NCBI GenBank assembly: GCA_932521035.1
Contig: OW051494.1
Location: 4,202,001-4,266,000 of the forward strand
Direction of reading: 5' to 3'
Length of the DNA stretch: 64,000 nucleotides
From: Oscheius dolichura
Taxonomy: Eukaryota > Nematoda > Chromadorea > Rhabditida > Rhabditidae
The notes under the pieces were generated by a model. It was not told the origin of the DNA and did no database searches. It was given only the letters and a program-made list of their open reading frames with translations. Position 1 is the stretch's first letter. Each line of letters begins with the position of its first letter. Shown one piece after another: positions 60,231 to 64,000 of the stretch. The position numbers were made by a program, and so were the translations under genes.

Positions 60231-60240
60231 TTAATAAACA
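60231..60240 (+). terminator. Polyadenylation signal of the glutaredoxin fusion gene
   Basis: TTAATAAACA about 30 bases after the stop codon. Confidence 0.6.
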
Positions 60241-60337
60241 TGGATAGTTTTTCCATAAAGTTCTCATTTCCTTCTGCGAAAAACCGGGTATATGTATAGG
60301 CAAGGATATGGGATTGTACACGAAGGGGTTAAATGTA

Positions 60338-63300
60338 TCACTCGGGGAAATTATGCTCTATAAGGGGGAGATCAATTCCAGCGAAGCACTTCTCGTTCTC
60401 AGGGATGAGTATCCATTGCACGGTGCCGTTATACCTCTCGTTCGCCTCTTCTTCCACCGCCTCCTCTTCCACCTGCTCCTCCATATCAACCACTTTGGCT
60501 TGGGAGCCGATCATCTCGTCCATCTTCGTGTGCCAGGATTGGACAGCCATCTGGAAGCCTTTCGAAGGCCCGAGGTTCGGGTAGCCAGGGACGTCCCTTC
60601 CCTCGGCCCAACTCCTCACTGTCTCTCCATATCTGAACATAACCGTTTCAAAGCAGGGGCACGAGCTCACCCCGAAAGCCACTTCTTCTCAATGAGTTCC
60701 CTAATCAAACTGCCGAATGCCGGATGTGGCTTGTTGTATATCTGAACATCTCCTCCTTCTCCATCCCCGCCATTTGCTCACCTCGAACATGTATTCAAAT
60801 GCGTTGACGGCCGCTCCCTCGGAGTACCGCTGGGAGCGGGTGATGGTGTCCGGCTCGTGTCTCCTCGCCTCGTAGCCGGCCTCGTTGTAGAATGGCTCGG
60901 CCACCAGTATCATACTTTGGATGGAGATGAACACCTGGAGCAGACTCGACTGGAAGGCCACCCAGTTCTCTGTCCCCTAAATATTCTAATTTCTGTCCTC
61001 CGCGGCCCGTTACCTTTCCATCCCATGTTCCCAGGAGACTGACACAAACCCGTCCGGTCTGATAGAGGTTCGGATTCAGCTGCTCCTTACACCACGGGAT
61101 GTAGGCCATCTTGGGTGGGACAGAGGGGTACGTATTGGGCAGCTGGATGTCGAAAATAAAGGGGACACCCTCGTAGGGGGTGCCGTCCGGGCCGACGATC
61201 AAGGCCGAGAGGAGATCAGTCCTGAAGAGAGGACATACAACAACTCGAGGGGAGACGCTCACCGGTCCTCGTAGGCCTTGACGAAGATGCCGCCGGGAAG
61301 TTCCTTGAAGAGACCGAAGTCGTATCGGATGGCCTTCAGCATCTGCCGGTTCGGGATGACCTTCTCTGCTTTGTAATAGCAGTGCTGGAGAGGACATTCG
61401 GGCAGGGTCTGAACAGAATCCATGGAAGGGGGTGGCCGAAATAAACGAACGGAGAACACGTTGGACTCGTTCGTTTCGTCTACCATCTCCACGGGAGGAT
61501 TGTTGGGAGGAGTTTCTTTGGCCAGTCGGTCTCTCCAGCGGAGGATCTCCTTCCGAGCACAGTTGTGATCGCTCTTGTCCTGGCAGGGCTGGGCATACGC
61601 ATCAATGTCTTCCACTCGGACTGTTCTGATCTTTCCGGTTGTCTGACCGATATTATTAATCTGAAAACGACAAAAAAATAAGGAGGACAGTGGTCAGTAC
61701 CGCCAAATAGACCTGCTCGGCAGAGTAGCCTTGGTCGTGGAGAACACTGAACCGGTGCCAGATCCTGGCCATGTCGGCGGAGAGGAAGAGTCTACAGAGT
61801 ATATGGGTATTATTCCGTAGTTACCTGAGGGCCTTCGTGATGGTGACTTTCCCCTGATCGCGAATTTGATCCGGATCCGTGACCTTGAGCAATTCCTGAA
61901 ATGGATAGGTTTGGACAACGGGCAAAAGTTCAACATTGACGATGAGTTCCCGGTAGCTGATGGGAGGCCCGGTGACCAGTCGCTGTCTGCCCCATTGGAG
62001 CGCCTCGTAGAGAACCTTGGCCGCGGTCTAAGGAGGAGTCAGTGGGAGAGGTAGAGCTTACCGCGTAAATGGAACTAAGTCTCATGTCGAGGTAGTAGAA
62101 TCCGTCCACCGGGCAGCCCGCCAGTTGGTAGATCATCTGCACCAGTTTGAAGTGTGGCGTCTCCTCGTTGTCGTACTCCCGGTCCCCAATGTAACCAAAA
62201 CTTTTTGGCTGAAAATTCAGATAAATGGCAAACGGATCCAGTACTCACCACTTCTCTAACATCGTCGACTGTTATCGGTGGTGGGAGGTTGGTCTCGTAG
62301 AAACGGAGCAGATTCGGTGGATACTCTCCGGCGGTCAGGAAACGGTAAACCAGGAAGAACAAGAACATTTGCTAGAAATGGATTGTTCTCGTCTTTTTGT
62401 CCTCCCCCGGTACCTTCGTGTCGAGGTCCACGAGCCCGTCGCCTTCCCCGTAGCCCCAATTAAAGCTGTTCTCCAAGATGGCCCGTTCGAGATCCTCCGT
62501 CTTCATCTGAAAACGCTCCAGTCTATCGCCGGCCTCCCTCACCCACCTTAGCCATCAAGACCTTCCTGTTGTCGTCCCGATAGAAGATATTGCCCATGTC
62601 GACGAGCAGACTGACCCCGGAGATGTTCGACAGGGTCGCGGCCATGTGCCCGTCCAACTGAGAGTTGTACAGGAAGTAGATGAAGTTCTCCGGGAAGCTG
62701 ATAGCCGTCTTGTGCTGAATTCAGCCGTCAGCCGAGCCTGCTCTCCCCATAGACCCACCTTGTTTATCTCGTTGACCACGTGGGCGACACACTTCAAGTT
62801 GCCGGTCTCCCGGATGTCGTCGATGATCCTGTCCATCTCCCTGCCCACGTGAGCATAGGCATTCCCCATCTCGCTGACCCGTCGTTTGAAGCTCGTCTCG
62901 TCGATCAGATTGCAGATGTGGCCCAGTTTGTATTTGATATAGGAGAAGACGGCGGTGTCCTCCTCCGGGAAGCCGATGTCCTTCGTCTCCAAGTAGCTCC
63001 GGACTCCTCTGACCTGAAGGAGAGGGAGATTGTGAATAAGAGACGGGGAGACGTACAATCTTGTCCCAGATGAAAAGGTAGGTCAACTCCTGCTCCTGGT
63101 CATCCTCCTCGGCCACCTGGTCGTCCTCCAGTGGCACCACTATCATCTCGTCCATGTTGATCTCCTTCGTCCGCCCATCGAGGTATCTCACCTTCTAAAT
63201 CGAGAATCTCTTACCCAAAAAAGGTTATTTCCCTACCATCTTGCCGTTGTCCAGATTCTCGACAAAATTGAACATATGGTCCTTCAGAGGGCCGGGCCCC

Positions 63301-64000
63301 CGAGCCGGGTCAATCCCAAAAGAGCCGATGAAATCACTAAATGGGCCATCCTCCCTCGCTCTTCTCCTCCTCACCTCGTATATTTGGGATGTTTCATGAT
63401 GTCAAAAAGGGTGCATTCCTCGTCGCCGAGATTGTCGAAGTCGGTGCCGGCCTGGGCCCGGGAGAACCAGCGGACGAGGCAGGACCTGTCGCTCTCGTCT
63501 ACTTTTCGAATAAGCCCGTAGAAATGGCCTGGAGACGGAAAAGAATAGATGTGGCCGAAGAGACTCACTCGAATCGCCGGTGAAGGTCTTCTTGATGACG
63601 ATGGAATTGATGACGTGGTCCTCCTGGTCGATGTCCGGGTTCTGGGCGACGAGCTGGTGGGAGGGGACGTCGTGTTCAATGGTCCCGTCTGGCCATTTGA
63701 CAGAGAGCAGTGTCCGGGTCCGGGCGATCTTTGCCGTGACTGTCTTTCCCACGATCTTCTTCAGCGATCTCCTGCTCCTGGTCGGTGTCCCATAGCTAAA
63801 CTCCCCCTTTATTCAGTCTTCTTTGACTACACCCCCACCTAATCGGCGCCACCTCCCACTCGTCCGAGTAGGCGTCGGTCGACGGCCCGGGCAGGGACTC
63901 GTCCTGTTCGTCCTGTTCGAGCCTCGCCCTCTTCGGACTCATCTCCTCGTCGTCGCTCTCATCCCCGTAGGTGGGGCTATCAGTGAACTAAAAACTAAGC
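60338..64000 (-). CDS. UBE2O: UBE2O-like ubiquitin-conjugating enzyme (5' end missing)
   Basis: Minus-strand gene running off the right edge; the exon at the edge follows a TTTTTAG acceptor. It opens with an acidic region (SPTYGDESDDEEMSPKRARL, DAYSDEWEVAP). SH3-like segments follow: GKTVTAKIARTRTLLSVKWP with DGTIEHDVPSHQLVA, and FYGLIRKVDESDRSCLVRWF with ECTLFDIMKHPKYT, as in UBE2O. A long middle part (about 61.7-63.2 kb) does not match UBE2O as I know it. The C-terminal E2 core is clear: PGGIFVKAYEDR, LLSALIVGPDGTPYEGVPFI, FDIQLPNTYPSVPPKMAYIP and TGRVCVSLLGTWDGK with the catalytic cysteine, then SSLLQVFISIQSMILVAEPF, YNEAGYEA. UBE2O acts as combined E2/E3 on orphan proteins. It ends in an acidic, Glu-rich tail. 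Confidence 0.85.

Noticed and set aside
60338-64000. Two separate genes (an ARID4-like protein and a UBE2O-like protein)
   Set aside because: SH3-like segments typical of UBE2O lie on the far side of the unfamiliar region, and exons continue in frame with no stop, start or trans-splice site between. One gene is simpler, though not proven.

Overview
The window is nuclear DNA of a nematode. The clearest markers are two fatty-acid and retinol-binding (FAR) genes, a family known only from nematodes, and a major-sperm-protein-domain gene. Many start codons sit 0 to 10 bases after a strong 3' splice acceptor (TTTCAG or TTTTAG), which is what spliced-leader trans-splicing produces. Genes are dense and split by very short introns, mostly 35 to 45 nt, ending in TTTAG or TTCAG. 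The species cannot be named from this sequence alone.

Layout. 1-2.8 kb: no gene I can support. 2.8-5.4 kb: a doubtful small ORF, an MSP-domain protein (minus) and a FAR protein (plus). 5.5-12 kb: the proteasome scaffold ECM29 (minus). 12.4-20.2 kb: one very large AT-hook and C2H2 zinc-finger gene (minus). 20.2-24 kb: non-coding DNA, a secreted helical protein and a second, divergent FAR gene. 24.8-34 kb, AT-rich: ABCE1, a polypeptide GalNAc-transferase and mitochondrial ribosomal protein L11. 34.3-42 kb: an SLC6-type transporter (minus), an NPC2-like lipid-binding protein, an uncharacterised protein with an acidic tail, and a coiled-coil protein. 42.8-44.7 kb, AT-rich: a ZCCHC24/ZAR1-like zinc protein. 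44.7-47.2 kb: an uncharacterised, possibly secreted protein. 48-49.3 kb: an NNMT/ANMT-type methyltransferase. 49.7-52.9 kb, AT-rich: a Bicaudal-C family KH/SAM protein (minus). 53.3-55.2 kb: a lysine-rich protein and a REEP5/Yop1-like ER-shaping protein. 55.3-59 kb: three close minus-strand genes that look like an operon led by an omega-class GST. 59.3-60.2 kb: a SELENOS-like membrane segment fused to a glutaredoxin. 60.3-64 kb: a UBE2O-like E2/E3 enzyme running off the right edge.

The most unusual items are: (1) three tandem alternative exons for the first lectin repeat of the GalNAc-transferase, two of them only 23 bases apart, too close to be spliced together easily; (2) the SELENOS-like/glutaredoxin fusion, which faces the GST-omega operon across a 338-base shared upstream region; (3) an abrupt mosaic of GC-rich and AT-rich blocks, with at least one break inside a single methyltransferase gene; and (4) an SLC6 protein and a Bicaudal-C protein that have each lost a signature motif of their family.

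Exon joins were worked out by hand from reading frame, GT-AG borders and family resemblance. Coordinates span first to last coding base, introns included.
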